From Diadophis punctatus similis (lineage: Eukaryota; Chordata; Lepidosauria; Squamata; Dipsadidae): DNA of 64,000 nt. The notes under the pieces were generated by a model, which saw only the letters and a list, made by a program, of their open reading frames with translations, was not told the origin of the DNA and made no database searches. Positions within the stretch are counted from its first letter, which is position 1. Every line of letters begins with the position of its first letter. The stretch spans positions 13,153,361 to 13,217,360 of the forward strand of contig JALIGW010000021.1 of the NCBI GenBank assembly GCA_023053685.1, read 5' to 3'. Position numbers and translations under genes: made by a program. Of the stretch, positions 1 to 10,690 are shown in pieces.

Positions 1-90
1 GACGGAAATTCTAATCCCCGTTTTGGTCGTAAGTCAAGGATCCCTTATACTGCAGTTGTTTCTCAAGTCGTAGTTTGCTCAACTACGATT

Positions 91-825
91 GTCCCAAAGG
101 TGCTTCTTTCAGGAGGCAACTGGACTTTCTTCTTTCTTTTGAAGACGTTTCGCTTCTCGTCCAAGAAGCTTCTTCAGCTCTGACTGGATGGTGGGGAATG
201 GAAGGATTTATACTCCTTGCAGACAGCTGGTCATTTGCATCCGTTTAGAGGGTCGTTGAGGCCACTTGGAGGTTTATCTGTGTCCTCAAGGTCACCTGAA
301 TTGTGCAAATGGTTCCTGTAGTCTGCAATTATTTTACCTCTGAAAATCCATTCCTGCTCCCACACCATTCAAAGTGTGTTCATCCCAAATCACATAGCTA
401 AAAGTCTGTAGAGATTCTCAGTCATCCAAGTCATGGTTGTCCCAAAGGTGCTTTTTCAGGAGGCAACTGGACTTTCTTGTTTTTTTCTTTGAAGACGTTT
501 CGCTTCTCATCCAAGAAGCTTCTTCAGCTCTGACTGGATGGTGGGGAATGGAAGGATTTATACTCCTTCCAGATAGCTGGTCATTTGCATCCTTTTAGAG
601 GGTCTTTGAAGCACTTGGAGGTTTATAAATGTGTCCTCAAAGTCACCTGAGTAATGCAAATGGTTCTTGTAGTCTGCAATTTTTATCCCTCTGAAAATCC
701 ATTCCTGCTCCCACACCATTCAAAATGTGTTCATCCCAAATCACATAGCTAAAAGTCTGTAGAGATTCTCAGTCATCCAGGTCGTGGTTGTCCCAAAGGT
801 GCTTTTTTCAAGAGGCAACTGGACC
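91..825 (-). repeat. Tandem array of hammerhead-like repeat, about 350-bp unit
   Basis: The phrase gtcccaaagg recurs at 91, 439 and 790, giving periods of 348 and 351 bp. Units 1 and 2 are nearly identical along their length; unit 3 is cut after about 35 bp. On the minus strand each full unit carries a hammerhead-like core (141-177 and 491-527): CUGAAGA, one A, stem GCUUCU/AGAAGC closing a 6-base loop, GAAA, CGUC. No protein is encoded. The unit length and one ribozyme-like motif per unit resemble retrozyme or Penelope-type terminal repeats; that assignment is inference. Confidence 0.75.
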
Positions 826-1248
826 CCACAATATGATAAAATTTAAATGGAGAAAAATGTGGAATATTGGCCTTACGCTGGTGATGTGGGGGGGGGGATT
901 TCTCTCCACACCAAGCTTTTAAATATGGCTCGTCTTTGGAATAGATGGGGTTTTTTGGGGGGGTTGTTTTTTTTTGTACGGATGGCTGGATTCGGAGCAG
1001 AACCAGAATTTGATATTTGCTTTCCGCTAAGTCTTGCGTAGAAGAATTGAGGGGTTATAATGTCAGTTTCTGAGAACGGTTTGTTCCCTGGCACTACTTT
1101 CAAATTCTCCACGGAAGGAAGGAGATAGACTTTTTTAAGGCCTGGAATCAGTAGGAGAAATCCAGTCCCTTCCTATCTGATATTTATTTATTTACTAAAA
1201 CTATTTTTCTTATTTTCTATTTCTTTTCTATTGTGTTTTTATGGCCTC
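826..1248. other. Unannotated intronic sequence
   Basis: I see no recognisable gene or repeat here; it holds several G and T homopolymer runs around 886-975. Confidence 0.5.
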
Positions 1249-1316
1249 GTAAGCCGCCTTGAGTCGCCATGTGTGAGTAGGCGCCAATATAAATGTTCTA
1301 AATAAATAAATATGGC
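1249..1316 (+). repeat. LINE/SINE 3' end relic
   Basis: The sequence reads gccgccttgagtcgcc, then ggcgccaatataaat and an (aaat)n tail. This is the conserved 3' end seen on L2-type LINEs and their dependent SINEs. Only the end survives. Confidence 0.5.
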
Positions 1317-1354
1317 TGCAGGTATCCGTGCCGAATTGTACCGAAGTGTCAATG

Positions 1355-1619
1355 CAGGGGTAAAATGCATGTACCTTTCCTACCGGCTCGCTAATGTGCA
1401 CGCGCTGTGCATGCCCTCGCGGCGCTAGTGCGCGCACCATCATCTGTGCATGCACAAAGCCTTCTGCACATGTGCAGAGGGTCAAAAGCAGGAAGTGATG
1501 ACATCCCGGTTTGGGGGGAGCGCAGCCTTCCGCGCCGGCGCTACCGGCTCGCCGAACCACCTGCCGCCGGCGCTAACAGCACGCACGAGCCGAATAGAGC
1601 GGGCTGCATTTCACCCCTG
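1355..1619. mobile_element. hAT-type MITE (caggggtraaatgc end)
   Basis: It starts with caggggtaaaatgcatg and ends with gcatttcacccctg, the inverted complement. The 8-bp flanks are tgtcaatg (1347-1354) and tgtcattg (1620-1627), one mismatch, as expected for a hAT insertion. The interior is GC-rich with many CpGs and non-coding. The copy at 34398-34621 belongs to the same group. Confidence 0.85.
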
Positions 1620-1675
1620 TGTCATTGCCACATTTTCTTGTGGTGTAAAAAATGGCGAGATATGGAGAGTCCTTG

Positions 1676-2041
1676 ACTAACGACAGTTCTTTCAGTGACC
1701 TTTCGAAGTTACAACGACCCTAAACAAAGTGACTGTTCGATTGTTTTTCACACTTCTAACCATCACAACATCCCCACAATTATGGGATCAAAATTCAGAC
1801 ATCTGGCACGTATTTATGACGGTTGCAATATCCCAGGGGTCTTGGGGTGACCTTTTGCGACTGTTGGACGATCAAAGTCCATGGCGAAGGTGGATTCACT
1901 TAACAACCGTGTTACTAACTAGACTGCAGTAATTCACTTAACGATTGTCACGTAAACTGGGGCGAAACTCACTTAACAACTGCCTCGCTTAGCAATCGAA
2001 AGGTTGGGCTCAATTGTGGGTTGTAAGTCGGGGATTGCCTG
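1676..2041 (+). mobile_element. Tigger-like MITE
   Basis: This is a copy of the commonest repeat in the window. In this orientation it begins with a form of acaggtagtcctcgacttac and ends with ttgtaagtcggggattgcctg, its inverted complement. Conserved interior phrases include cacttaacaac and gggctcaattgtgg. Confidence 0.75.
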
Positions 2042-2269
2042 TGTTGAGAACAAAGTATCCTGTTGGTAGTTGCTCACTGTAAGTAGGGATTGAAAGGAAT
2101 GTGCAATTTATTTACCTGTATACGGCTCACCGACATGCAGCGGTAACCTCCTGTCTCCTGTCTATAATGTCTTTTTTAAAAATTATTATTAGTTAAAGAA
2201 AATGGTAGGAAAATAGGGGAGAGAGAAGGGAAATGTGTAGGGAAACGTTGAAAAAGAAAGAAAGCATTG

Positions 2270-3606
2270 ACTTCTGACTCCTTTAATAATAATAGCATCA
2301 AACCTGCTGATGACGTAAAATTATTCAATTCCACAGATAATTCTGTTGTTTTGCAAAGTGATCTCGACTATGTGTCTGAATGGTCATCTATCTGGCAACT
2401 TTCACATTTCGATTAATAAATGCTCTGTCTTACATCTCGGTAAACGTAATCAGAATGTCAAGTATAAGCTAAGTGGCATTGAACTAGCACAGGGGTGTCA
2501 AACTCAATTTCATTGAGGGCTGCATCAGGGTTGTGTTTGACCTTGGGAGGCGGGGCTGGGGGAGGGCGGGGCCAGGGTGGGCGTGGCCAGCTCAACATCA
2601 CTCCTGTCAGAGGCGCCTGTGGTGACCCGAGTGCTTCTGCCAGCAAAAACAGGGTCCCGAGCTCCGTTTTCGGCTGCCATGGCCTCCTGCAACCCTTTGC
2701 CAGTGAAAATAGAGCTCTCTTTTCACTGGCAGAGAGTTACCGGAGGCTGTGGCAACCGAAAATGGAGCTTGGGAGCCCGTTTTCGCTGGCAGAAGCACTG
2801 CGGGCCAGTCCTTCGCTGTTTCCAGGGCGGCCCCGCGGGCCAGATCTAAGTACCCCGTGGGCCGGATCCGGTCCCCGGGCCTTGAGTTTGACACCTCTGA
2901 TCTAGCAGATGACCCTCACTTAGTTAAGGACCTAGTGTATCTCAATTATCTCTGACGATTTATGCTCCAAAGCTCACTGTAACAGCAGTTGCTAAAAAAG
3001 CATTAAGAGTTGTAAACGTAATTTTGCGAAGCTTTTTTTTCTGGAAACATTGTATTGCTAATTAGAGCTTATAAAACTTATGCTACACCAATCTTAAGAG
3101 TATTGTTCAACTGTTTGGAATCCCCACCATTATATCTGACATCAGTACAATCAAACGGGTTCAGAAGTATTTCATGAGAAAAGTGTTGCCCGCTTCTGTA
3201 CACAATAGAATTCCTTATGCTATTAGGCTCGAAATTCTCAGTTTGGATAACTTAGAACTGCGTCGCTTGCGGTCAAACCTAGGTATTGCACACAAAATTA
3301 TACATAGTAATGTTTTACCTGTAAATGACTTTTTCTGTTTTAATCGCAATGATACGCGCGCAAACAACCACTTTAAACTCAATGTAAATCGTTCTAAACT
3401 TGACTGTAAAAAATATGATTTCTGTAATAGAGTTGTCACAGTCTGGAATGCCCTGCCTGATTCAGTTGTCTCAGCTACAAATTTTCACAGTTTCAGTCAC
3501 AAATTGACTTCTGTGGACCTTACGTCATACTTAAGTGGTCAGTAGAGGGGGCGTGCATAAGTGCACTAACGTGCCCATCGTCCCTGTCATTGCATTTTTA
3601 TTCACT

Positions 3607-3607
<1 letters not shown>
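2270..3607 (+). mobile_element. LINE (CR1/L2/Rex-like superfamily) 3' part, broken
   Basis: Conceptual translation gives reverse transcriptase C-terminal pieces (DLDYVSEWSSIWQLS, then the domain around VLPVNDFF and VWNALPDSVVS) in several frames with stops. A hAT MITE (2490-2899) splits it after the segment encoding KLSGIEL. The same LINE family occurs at 4480-5405 and 22550-23020. It is non-functional. Confidence 0.75.
2490..2899. mobile_element. hAT-type MITE (caggggtgtcaaactca end)
   Basis: The ends are caggggtgtcaaactca and tgagtttgacacctctg. The flanks aactagca (2482-2489) and atctagca (2900-2907) match at 7 of 8 bases. It is nested inside a LINE, whose reading resumes after the right flank. 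The interior is GC-rich and non-coding. The same family is at 37542-38307. Confidence 0.88.

Positions 3608-3640
<33 letters not shown>
3608..3640. repeat. (AAT)n microsatellite at CR1 tail
   Basis: Perfect ataataat repeats abut the 3' end of a minus-strand CR1, so the array continues the CR1 tail. Confidence 0.9.
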
Positions 3641-3896
3641 GAGTTGGAAGGGACCTTGGAGGTCTTCTAGTCCAACCCCCTGCTTAGGCAGGCAACCCTA
3701 CATCACTTCAGACAAATTATCCAACATCTTCTTAAAAGCCTCCAGTGTTGGAGCATTCAGAACTTCTGGAGGCAAGCTGTTCCACTGATTAATTGTTCTA
3801 ACTGTCAGGAAATTTCTCCTTAGTTCTAAGTTACTTCTCTCCTTGTTTAGTTTCCACCCATTGCTTCTTGTTCTCGTTTTTGTTTGACAAATTCCA
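3641..3896 (-). mobile_element. CR1 LINE 3' fragment
   Basis: On the minus strand the translation includes [26 protein letters not shown], cited here only by its ends: ERSNLEL and NSLPPE. It ends with the typical ggttggactagaagacctcc and aaggtcccttccaac. 5' truncated. Confidence 0.88.
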
Positions 3897-4479
3897 ATAA
3901 ATAAAATAAGTAAATAAATACACCTCAACTTTTTATTTTTACATAATAATATAAACTAGCCATTTCTAAAACAACAAACCTATCTCATTAGTAAAACCCA
4001 AAATAAAAGTTTCATTTTTTCACCCACCTCGAGCACAAAGTTCAGAAGGGGTTTCCAAACAGAAACAAAAGTGACTGTGTTTTTTTTTTGTTCTTTAATC
4101 AAACCAGTCAATTTAAGCCATATCTGCCAACTCCATCCACTTTTGCAGCCATTCATCCATTGTGGGAATCAAAGAGTCCTTCCATTCCGGTCTATAATTT
4201 CATATCCTATCCATCCTTATGGCTATTTTACCAATGGATGGCGATCATGAACATTCCTAGATCTAGTGTTTATGAAATGAATTCATTGTAAAGCCGAATG
4301 AATTGCAAGCAGGCTGTGAAAGCGATTCTGTATTTGAAGACTGGACATTAGCCAAAAGGTGGATGAAAGATGAGGGCATCCATTTGCGTAGCCTTTTCAC
4401 GGTTGTCTCTACGACCCATTCAAAAAATGATATTCAAAATTCACAGCTGCCAAACACCCTTTATTTCGGCCAACCCGAA
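3897..4479. other. Unannotated intronic sequence
   Basis: AT-rich; no gene or named repeat recognised. Confidence 0.45.
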
Positions 4480-5405
4480 CCGGGGTATCCCGGTTTTGTA
4501 TTTGTATTTGTTTATTTATCAAGCATATATGATTATAAGCAAAGTATAAACAGTAAAACATGATTGAATATATATGTAATATTACAAGCATGAATAAGAG
4601 TAAAAGAGGTATGAATATATAGGTACATTAGGACAGGAACGGTAGGCACGATTGTGCGCTTATGCATGCCCCTTAACGACCTCTTAGGAATGGGGTGAGG
4701 TCGATGGTAGATAATCTGAGGTTGAAGTTTTTGGGGTTTGGGGAAGAAACTACTGAGTCAGGTAAAGTGTTCCAGGTGTTGACAACTCCGTTGTTGAAGT
4801 CGAATTTTTTGCAATCAAGTCTGGAGCAGTTTACATTAAGTTTGTATCTATTGTGAGCTCGTGTATTATTGCGGTTGAAGCTGAAGTAGTTGTTAACAGG
4901 TAGGACATTGAGGCAGATAATTTTGTGAGCTACACTTAGGTCAGATCGAAGGCGGCGGAGTTCTAAATTTTGAAGTCCCAAAATTTCAAGTCTGGTTTCA
5001 TAAGGAATTCTGTTGTGAACAGAGGAATGTAATACTCTTCTTGTGAAGTATCTCTGGACATTCTCAATTGTGTTAATGTCTGATATGTAGTGTGGGTTCC
5101 AGACAGATGAGCTGTATTCAAGAATCGGTCTAGCAAATGTTTTGTATGCTCTGGTTAAGAGTACAATGTTACCAGAGAAGAAGCTGCGCAAGATTAGGTT
5201 AACCACTCTTAATGCCTTCTTTGCTATGTAGTTGCAGTGGGCTTTTTCAAATTCTCCAGATTTTTTACTCCAAGGGTGTAGTAAAGCAGCCAATGAGGAG
5301 GAAACAAAGCAATTTCCAATTTTCTTTTTAAATTGGCCAGATGCTTCAGCCATTGCAATCTGCAGCTGGGAACCAAGTCTGAGATAGAATGTAGAGACTG
5401 GTGTG
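4480..5405 (-). mobile_element. LINE (CR1/L2/Rex-like superfamily) 3' part
   Basis: An open frame at 4673-5353 (226 codons) encodes the thumb and C-terminal region of a non-LTR reverse transcriptase, including TFARPILEYSSSVWNP and WNTLPDSVVSSP. There is no intact YADD catalytic core or endonuclease, so it is a 5'-truncated copy. The 3' end reaches an (AAATAC)n-type tail at about 4495-4515. The still-open frame suggests it is younger than the copy at 2270-3607. Confidence 0.8.
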
Positions 5406-5615
5406 GGGTGGGTGGAATCTACAAATTGTCGAATTTTTGAGGCTAATTTATACCTTGCATTCTGGGGGTGGTGAAAATTGGTCCTCGCCAGCTTTGTAAT
5501 TCTAATAATTACAAAGCTGTAATTATATTTTTTAAAAAAATGACAGTCTCTATAAGTTTTTGCCGCTGGCGGTTCAGATTAGTACTTTTGCCTCCGTAAT
5601 TTAGCCAAAGAAAAC

Positions 5616-5760
5616 CAGTTTGGCTGTGGTGGTTAAAGAACTAAGCTAGAAACCAGGCGATTGGGAGTTCTAGTTTTGCCTTAGGCATGAAGCTAACTGG
5701 ATGAGAATGGGTTGGTTTCAGAGCAAGAAGAAGGCAAGGACAAACCACTTCCAAAAATAT
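5616..5760 (+). mobile_element. tRNA-derived SINE fragment
   Basis: The order is gtggttaaagaactaagc (A-box-like), gggagttctagttttgcc (B-box-like), then ttaggcatgaagctaactgg. The same family, in the other orientation, is seen at 23024-23290 and near 14930-15000. Confidence 0.5.
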
Positions 5761-6060
5761 TAAATTTCAGGGACAAGTCAGGGCACTCACCAGGAATTAA
5801 CCCTCACTCAAAGCACCAAATATAACTATACGGTAGTTTCTGGTGCACTATTGGTATCAAGAAAAAGAGGCTGTAGGATCCCCTCCCCCTCTCCTCTCCC
5901 CATGAAAAAGTATGTCTGAATTTCCCTCGGATGAGCTACGGATGTGAATTCTTTGACAGGTGAAAAAGCCATTAATTTCTTTCTGCAGACAGTTTTGTTC
6001 CCTATCTTTCACGAGCGATGCAGAAAATGTCAAAAAGTAGTGAGCAAGGATAGGATAGAC

Positions 6061-6311
6061 CGCGATAGCGAACCTGTGGCACGCACGCGGAGCCATATCT
6101 GTCGGCACGCGAGCTGTTGCCCTAACTCAGCTCCAGCGCGCATATGTGTGCCGGCCAGCTGATTTTCGGCTTGCGTGGAGGCTCTGGGAGGATGTTTTCG
6201 GCCTCTGGAGGGCCTCCGGGGGGGCTGGGGAGGCAGGTTTCGCCCTCTCCATGCTCCAAGAAAGCCTCTGGAGCCTGGGGAGGCTGAAATATGGGCCTAC
6301 TAGGTCCACCG
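6061..6311. mobile_element. Truncated GC-rich hAT-type element
   Basis: It begins gcgatagcgaacctgtggcacgc, a degenerate form of the end of the hAT elements at 7696 and 14069, and runs into a GC-rich body. No matching right end is visible before the (GAATA)n array. Confidence 0.5.
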
Positions 6312-6386
6312 GATAGAATAGAATAGAATAGAATAGAATAGAATAGAATAGAATAGAATAGAATAGAATAGAATAGAATAGAATAG
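6312..6386. repeat. (GAATA)n microsatellite
   Basis: Fourteen or so near-perfect gaata units lie directly at the 3' end of the minus-strand CR1 that follows. This is the tail type reported for snake CR1 LINEs. Confidence 0.95.
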
Positions 6387-6876
6387 GACAGGACCTTGGA
6401 GGTCTTCTACTCCAGCCCCATGTTCAAGCAGGAGATCCTATACCATTTCAGACAAGTGATTGTCCAGTCTCTTCTTAAAAACCTCTAGTCATTGAGCACT
6501 CACAACTTCTGGTGGCAAGCCGTTCCACTGGTTAATTGTCCTCACTGTTAGGAAGTTTCTCCTTAATTCCAGGTTGCTTCTCTCCTTGATTAGTTTCCAT
6601 CCATTGCTTCTTGTCCTGCCTTCTGGTGCTTTGGAGAATAAATTGATCCCCTCCTCTTTGTGGCAACCCCTCAAATATTGAAATACTGCTATCATGTCCG
6701 CCCTAGTTCTTCTTTTCTCCAGATTGGCCAAACCCAAATCCTTCAGCCGTTCTTCATATGTTTTAGCCTCCAGGCGTTTAATCATCTTAGTCGCTCTTCT
6801 CTGAACTTTTTCCAAAGTCTCAACATCTTTTTTGTAGCATGGCGACCAAAATTGGTTGGGGTATTCCAGGTTTTAT
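6387..6876 (-). mobile_element. CR1 LINE 3' fragment
   Basis: Minus-strand reading gives the CR1 reverse transcriptase end ([21 protein letters not shown], shortened: [35 protein letters not shown]). It is open over about 108 codons and continues with small changes. 5' truncated. Confidence 0.9.
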
Positions 6877-7440
6877 AAAGCGGTAATATTAAAAGAGACT
6901 GTCTTTAAACTAAGTCTAGGCATCAAGGCTTTACTGACACAATTAAATTGTAAGTCAGGCGTGGAGTTGCTAATCACAAAAAGTTTTTCACTTCAATGAT
7001 GAAGCGAGGAATTTGAAAACAAAGCAGCAGAAGAGAGAATAAAGGTTTTGGAAGATAATAGATACCACCCGCGATAATCAGCGGGCTGTTCGGTGGCCAG
7101 CTTGGAGTAGTTTATAAATACTGCTCCGTAAGTCAATCATAAAACGAAAACAACAAGTTTAGCAAGAAATTTTTCAAGGAACAGGGAGATCAGCGTTGCT
7201 TTTATGTCTGACACGTTCTTATCGCGAACAGATTTTGTTGGCTGCTGTTAGAAACAGAGCACAATAGCAAAAGCCTGCTTCAGAAGAATAAACGATAACA
7301 GTAACGCAGATAATTTATTCCGGTAGCATATGAAAGTCGGATAAAATAATCAGCACATCCTTACATTCACTGGAACAAAAGGTTTAGGGATTCGGTGTCC
7401 TTTTCCATTTTTTTTTTCAGTGCCCATTTTCAATTTATTT
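6877..7440. other. Unannotated intronic sequence
   Basis: No recognisable gene or repeat. Confidence 0.45.
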
Positions 7441-8305
7441 CAGTTTATTCAGTATTCCAGTATTTGAAGGGCTGCCACAAAGGAGGGGGTTATTTTTCAA
7501 AGCATCAGAAGGCAGGACAAGGAAGAATGGGTGGAAATTAATCAAGGAGAGAAGCAACTTAGAACTAAGGAGGAATTTCCTGACAGTGAGAACAATTAAC
7601 CAGTGGAACAGCTTGCCACCAGAACTTGTGGATGCTTCATCACTGGAGGTTTTTAAGAAGATGTTGGATAACCATTTGTCTCAAATGGTATAGGGCCGTG
7701 GTGCCGAACCTATGGCACGCGTGCCACAGATGGCACGCGGAGCCATAGAGGCCGGCACGCGAGGGTTCCCACCGGCAAACCGGAAGTGCGGAAAAACGCA
7801 CTTCCGGTTTGCCGGTGTGCTGTTTTTTGCACTCCGGAGGGTTCAGGGAAGCTCCCTGAAGCTCCGGAATGCAAAAAACTACAAAACGGACAAACCGGAA
7901 GTGCACTTTTCCGCACTTCCGGTTTGTCCGTTTTGTAGTTTTTTGCATTCCGGAGCTTCAGGGAGTTTCCCTGAACCCTCCGGAGTGCAAAAAACAGCTC
8001 ACCGGCAAACCGGAAGTGCGTTTTCCCGCACTTCTGGTTTGCCGGTTTCGTCGTCCCAGGCTCCGGTAAGCCTTTGCGCGGGGGTGGGGGTGTGTGCGCA
8101 TGCGCAGGGGGCAGCATGGGGGGGTGTTTTGCGCATGCGTGGGGGGAGGGAATGGGTGTGGGCACGCGAGCGCGCGCGAGCGCCCCCCCCTTTTTGGCAC
8201 GCGAGCCTAAAAAGGTTCGCCACCACTGGTATAGGGTTTCCTGCCTAAGCAGGGGGTTGGACTAGAAGACCTCCAAGGTCCCTTCTAATTCTGTTATTCT
8301 GAAAC
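7441..8305 (+). mobile_element. CR1 LINE 3' fragment, split by a hAT element
   Basis: The 7441-7695 part encodes the CR1 C-terminus ([18 protein letters not shown], then WNSLPPELVDASSLEVF). The 3' UTR resumes at 8237 with tttcctgcctaagcaggggg. The interruption is the hAT element at 7696-8228. Confidence 0.88.
7696..8228 (+). mobile_element. GC-rich palindromic hAT-type MITE, 533 bp
   Basis: The ends are ccgtggtgccgaacc and ggttcgccaccactg. An exact 8-bp duplication gtataggg flanks it (7688-7695 and 8229-8236). Inside are nested palindromes: arms of aaccggaagtgcg with cgcacttccggtt, and a larger inverted pair built on gcactccggagggttcaggg. A perfect tgcgcatgcgca lies at 8095-8106. Long open frames on both strands are by-products of the palindromes. 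It is the reverse-oriented sister of 14069-14604. Confidence 0.93.
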
Positions 8306-8461
8306 TTAGTTTCCAGTTCAACTCTGATTCCTTTTTATTTCATGGATTTCTCTAAAAATTGGCCATTGACTCAGTGCAGCTCCGCAGCAGAAGGATGCAA
8401 AAAAATCATTTTATTTCTGCTACCAGATATCAAAAAGCCTCTTCTTTGATCTCACAATTTA

Positions 8462-9275
8462 ATACAGGTGGTCTTCGAGTTACAACAGTTCATTCAGTAA
8501 CTGTTCGAAGTTACTACGGCAGTGAAAAAAGGCTCTCATGACCATTTTTCACACTTACGACCAGGGGTGGGCTTCAAATATTTTAGCAAGGGGTTCTCTG
8601 CCTGGTTGCTGGGTGGGCGTGACCATGGTGGGTGTGACCTAGTCGGCCTCCTGCACCATGGGGGGGGGGCGTTTTTGCCCTCCCTGGGCTCCGGAGGCTT
8701 TCCTCGAGCCTCCAGGAGAGTGAAAACGACCTCCCCCGGGCTCCGGAGGCCCTCTGGAAGCCGGAAATGGGCCCAAACTTCCGGTAGGCCCGTTTTTCGC
8801 CCTCCTGAGCCTCTGTGCGCGCCCTGCACTTACCTGCATCCAAAACGGGCCGCATGGAGACTCCTGGGAGGGGTGGGTGGGGTGGGCGGGGCCAGCCAGG
8901 AGTGGGATTTGGGGGTTCTCCAAACTGCACAGAATCTTAGCTAGAGGTTCTCCCAAACCCCTTAGAACCCCCAGCAGCCCACCCCTGCTTAAAACCATTG
9001 TAGCATCCCCATTGGCCACGTGATCAAAATTCGCCCGACTCATATTTATAACGGTTGCAGGGTCCCGGGGTCACGTGATCCTCGTTTGCGACCTTCCGAC
9101 AAGCAAAGTCAACGGGGAATCCCGATTCGCTTAACAACCGTGCTACTAACTTAACAACCACAGAGATTCACTTAGCAACCGTGGCGAGAAAAGTCGTAAA
9201 AATGGGGCAAAACTCCCTTCCTCCCTCAGCGACATCAATGTTGGGCTCAGTCAGGGTCGTGCGTCAAGATATTTT
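8462..9275 (+). mobile_element. Tigger-like MITE, split by a hAT element
   Basis: It starts acaggtggtcttcgagttac and runs to the region of ttgggctcagtcagggtcgt. A hAT MITE at 8562-8987 is inserted in the phrase cacttacgac. The remainder (8996 on) carries cacgtgatc and cttaacaaccgtgctac. Confidence 0.85.
8562..8987. mobile_element. hAT-type MITE (caggggtgggct end)
   Basis: The ends are caggggtgggct and agcccacccctg. The flanks are cttacgac (8554-8561) and cttaaaac (8988-8995), 6 of 8 matching. The interior is GC-rich and non-coding, nested within a Tigger-like copy. Confidence 0.85.
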
Positions 9276-9732
9276 CTCTCGGTGGGAAAAAATGGCTTCT
9301 GTCAATTCTTAACGCTTCTCTTTCATCGATGTGTGAAAGAATCAGTTTTCCGAAATTAAGAAGGCCAGCTTTGTAGGTCTGTAAACATCAGCCAGAGATG
9401 CTATAATTAGTTATTAATTTATATTATTAGAAAATATGAGTCATTTCCTCCCCCTCCCCAAGAAGCCTCTATCTTCCTATAACAATTGTGCTTCATTCAA
9501 GATCCCTGCAGGAGATCTCTGTAACCCATATTTGGCCAGTAGATCTTGTAGAAAAATAGAAACATTGGTCAGCTCCGAGTTTTGGGTGCCGATATGAGTC
9601 GGCATAATTTTGCCTAAATTGTCTTTATTCTGTTTTTTTAAAAAATGTGTTCGTTGTAAGAATGGGTCCACTTTAAACGTGTCAGATCAACTTCGGCACG
9701 CTGTTCCTTGAAATTCTCTCGGTCACGGTTAC
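9276..9732. other. Unannotated intronic sequence
   Basis: No recognisable gene or repeat. Confidence 0.45.
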
Positions 9733-10036
9733 AGGCAGTCCTGGACTTATGACCACAACTGAGTCCAAAATTTCCGTTGCTAAGCAAGACGGTGGTGAAG
9801 CGAGCTTTGCCTCATTTCACCACCGTTCATGCCACCGTTGTTAAGTGAATTCACTGCGGCTGTTAAGTGAGTAACACGGCTGTTAAGTGAATCTGGCTTC
9901 CCCATTGACTTGGCTCGTCAAAAGGTCACAAGAGGGGATCGCTTGACCCCGGGATACTGCAACTGTCATAAATACAAGTCGGTTGCCAAGTGTCTGAATT
10001 TTTTAAATCATGTGACCTTAGGGATGTCGTAAAATA
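9733..10036 (-). mobile_element. Tigger-like MITE fragment
   Basis: It starts acaggcagtcctggacttatg, the other terminal orientation, contains cttccccattgacttggct, and is cut before its second end by CR1 sequence. Confidence 0.75.
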
Positions 10037-10558
10037 CCACTTTATAATGCCTTGGTAAGGCCACACTTGGAATACTGCATTCAGTTTTGGTTGCCACGAT
10101 GTAAAAAGGATGTGGAGACTCTAGAAAGAGTGCAGAGAAGAGCAACAAAAATGATTAGGGGACTGGAGGGTAAAACATATGAAGAACGGTTGCTGGAATT
10201 GGGTTCATCTAGTTTAATGAAAAGAAGGACTAGGGGTGACATGATAGCAGTGTTCTGCTATCTCGGGGTTGCCACAAAGAAGAGGGAGTCAAGCTATTCT
10301 CCAAAGCCCCTGAGGGCAGGACAAGAAGCAATAGGTGGAAACTTATCAAGGAGAGAAGCAACTTAGAACTAAGGAGAAATTTCCTGACAGAACAATTAAT
10401 CCGTGGAACAGCTTGCCTCCAGAAGTTGTGAATGCTCCAACACTGGAAGTTTTTAAGAAGAGATTGGATAACCATTTGTCTAAAGTGGTGTAGGGTTTCC
10501 TGCCTAAGCAGGGGGTTGGACTAGAAGACCTCCAAGGTCCCTTCCAACACTGTTAATA
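10037..10558 (+). mobile_element. CR1 LINE 3' fragment
   Basis: Encodes CR1 reverse transcriptase end pieces ([39 protein letters not shown]) and ends with ggggttggactagaagacct. It has frameshifts. Confidence 0.9.
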
Positions 10559-10589
10559 TTATTATAAAAGTCATTATCTGAAGTGACCA

Positions 10590-10690
10590 CAGAAGAAAGA
10601 CCCACAACCCACGAGAATGCAACTGTCTTGCTTAGCAACAAAAAGTTGGGACTCCGTTGTTGTCGTAAATCGAGGACTACCTGTAGTTGT
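10590..10690 (+). mobile_element. Tigger-like MITE terminal fragment
   Basis: Contains cttgcttagcaac, aagttgggactcc and the terminal gtcgtaaatcgaggactacc. Confidence 0.6.

Noticed and set aside
91..825. CRISPR-like or prokaryotic repeat array
   Set aside because: The unit is 350 bp of full-length repeat without spacers, in a vertebrate intron.
2607..2905. GC-rich frames at 2495-2905 as coding exons
   Set aside because: They lie entirely within the hAT MITE with an 8-bp duplication.
7640..8248. Overlapping 80-180 codon frames on both strands within the palindromic hAT elements
   Set aside because: They are created by the inverted GC-rich sequence; the same peptides appear on opposite strands and in the sister copy at 14048-14590, with no homology to a known domain.
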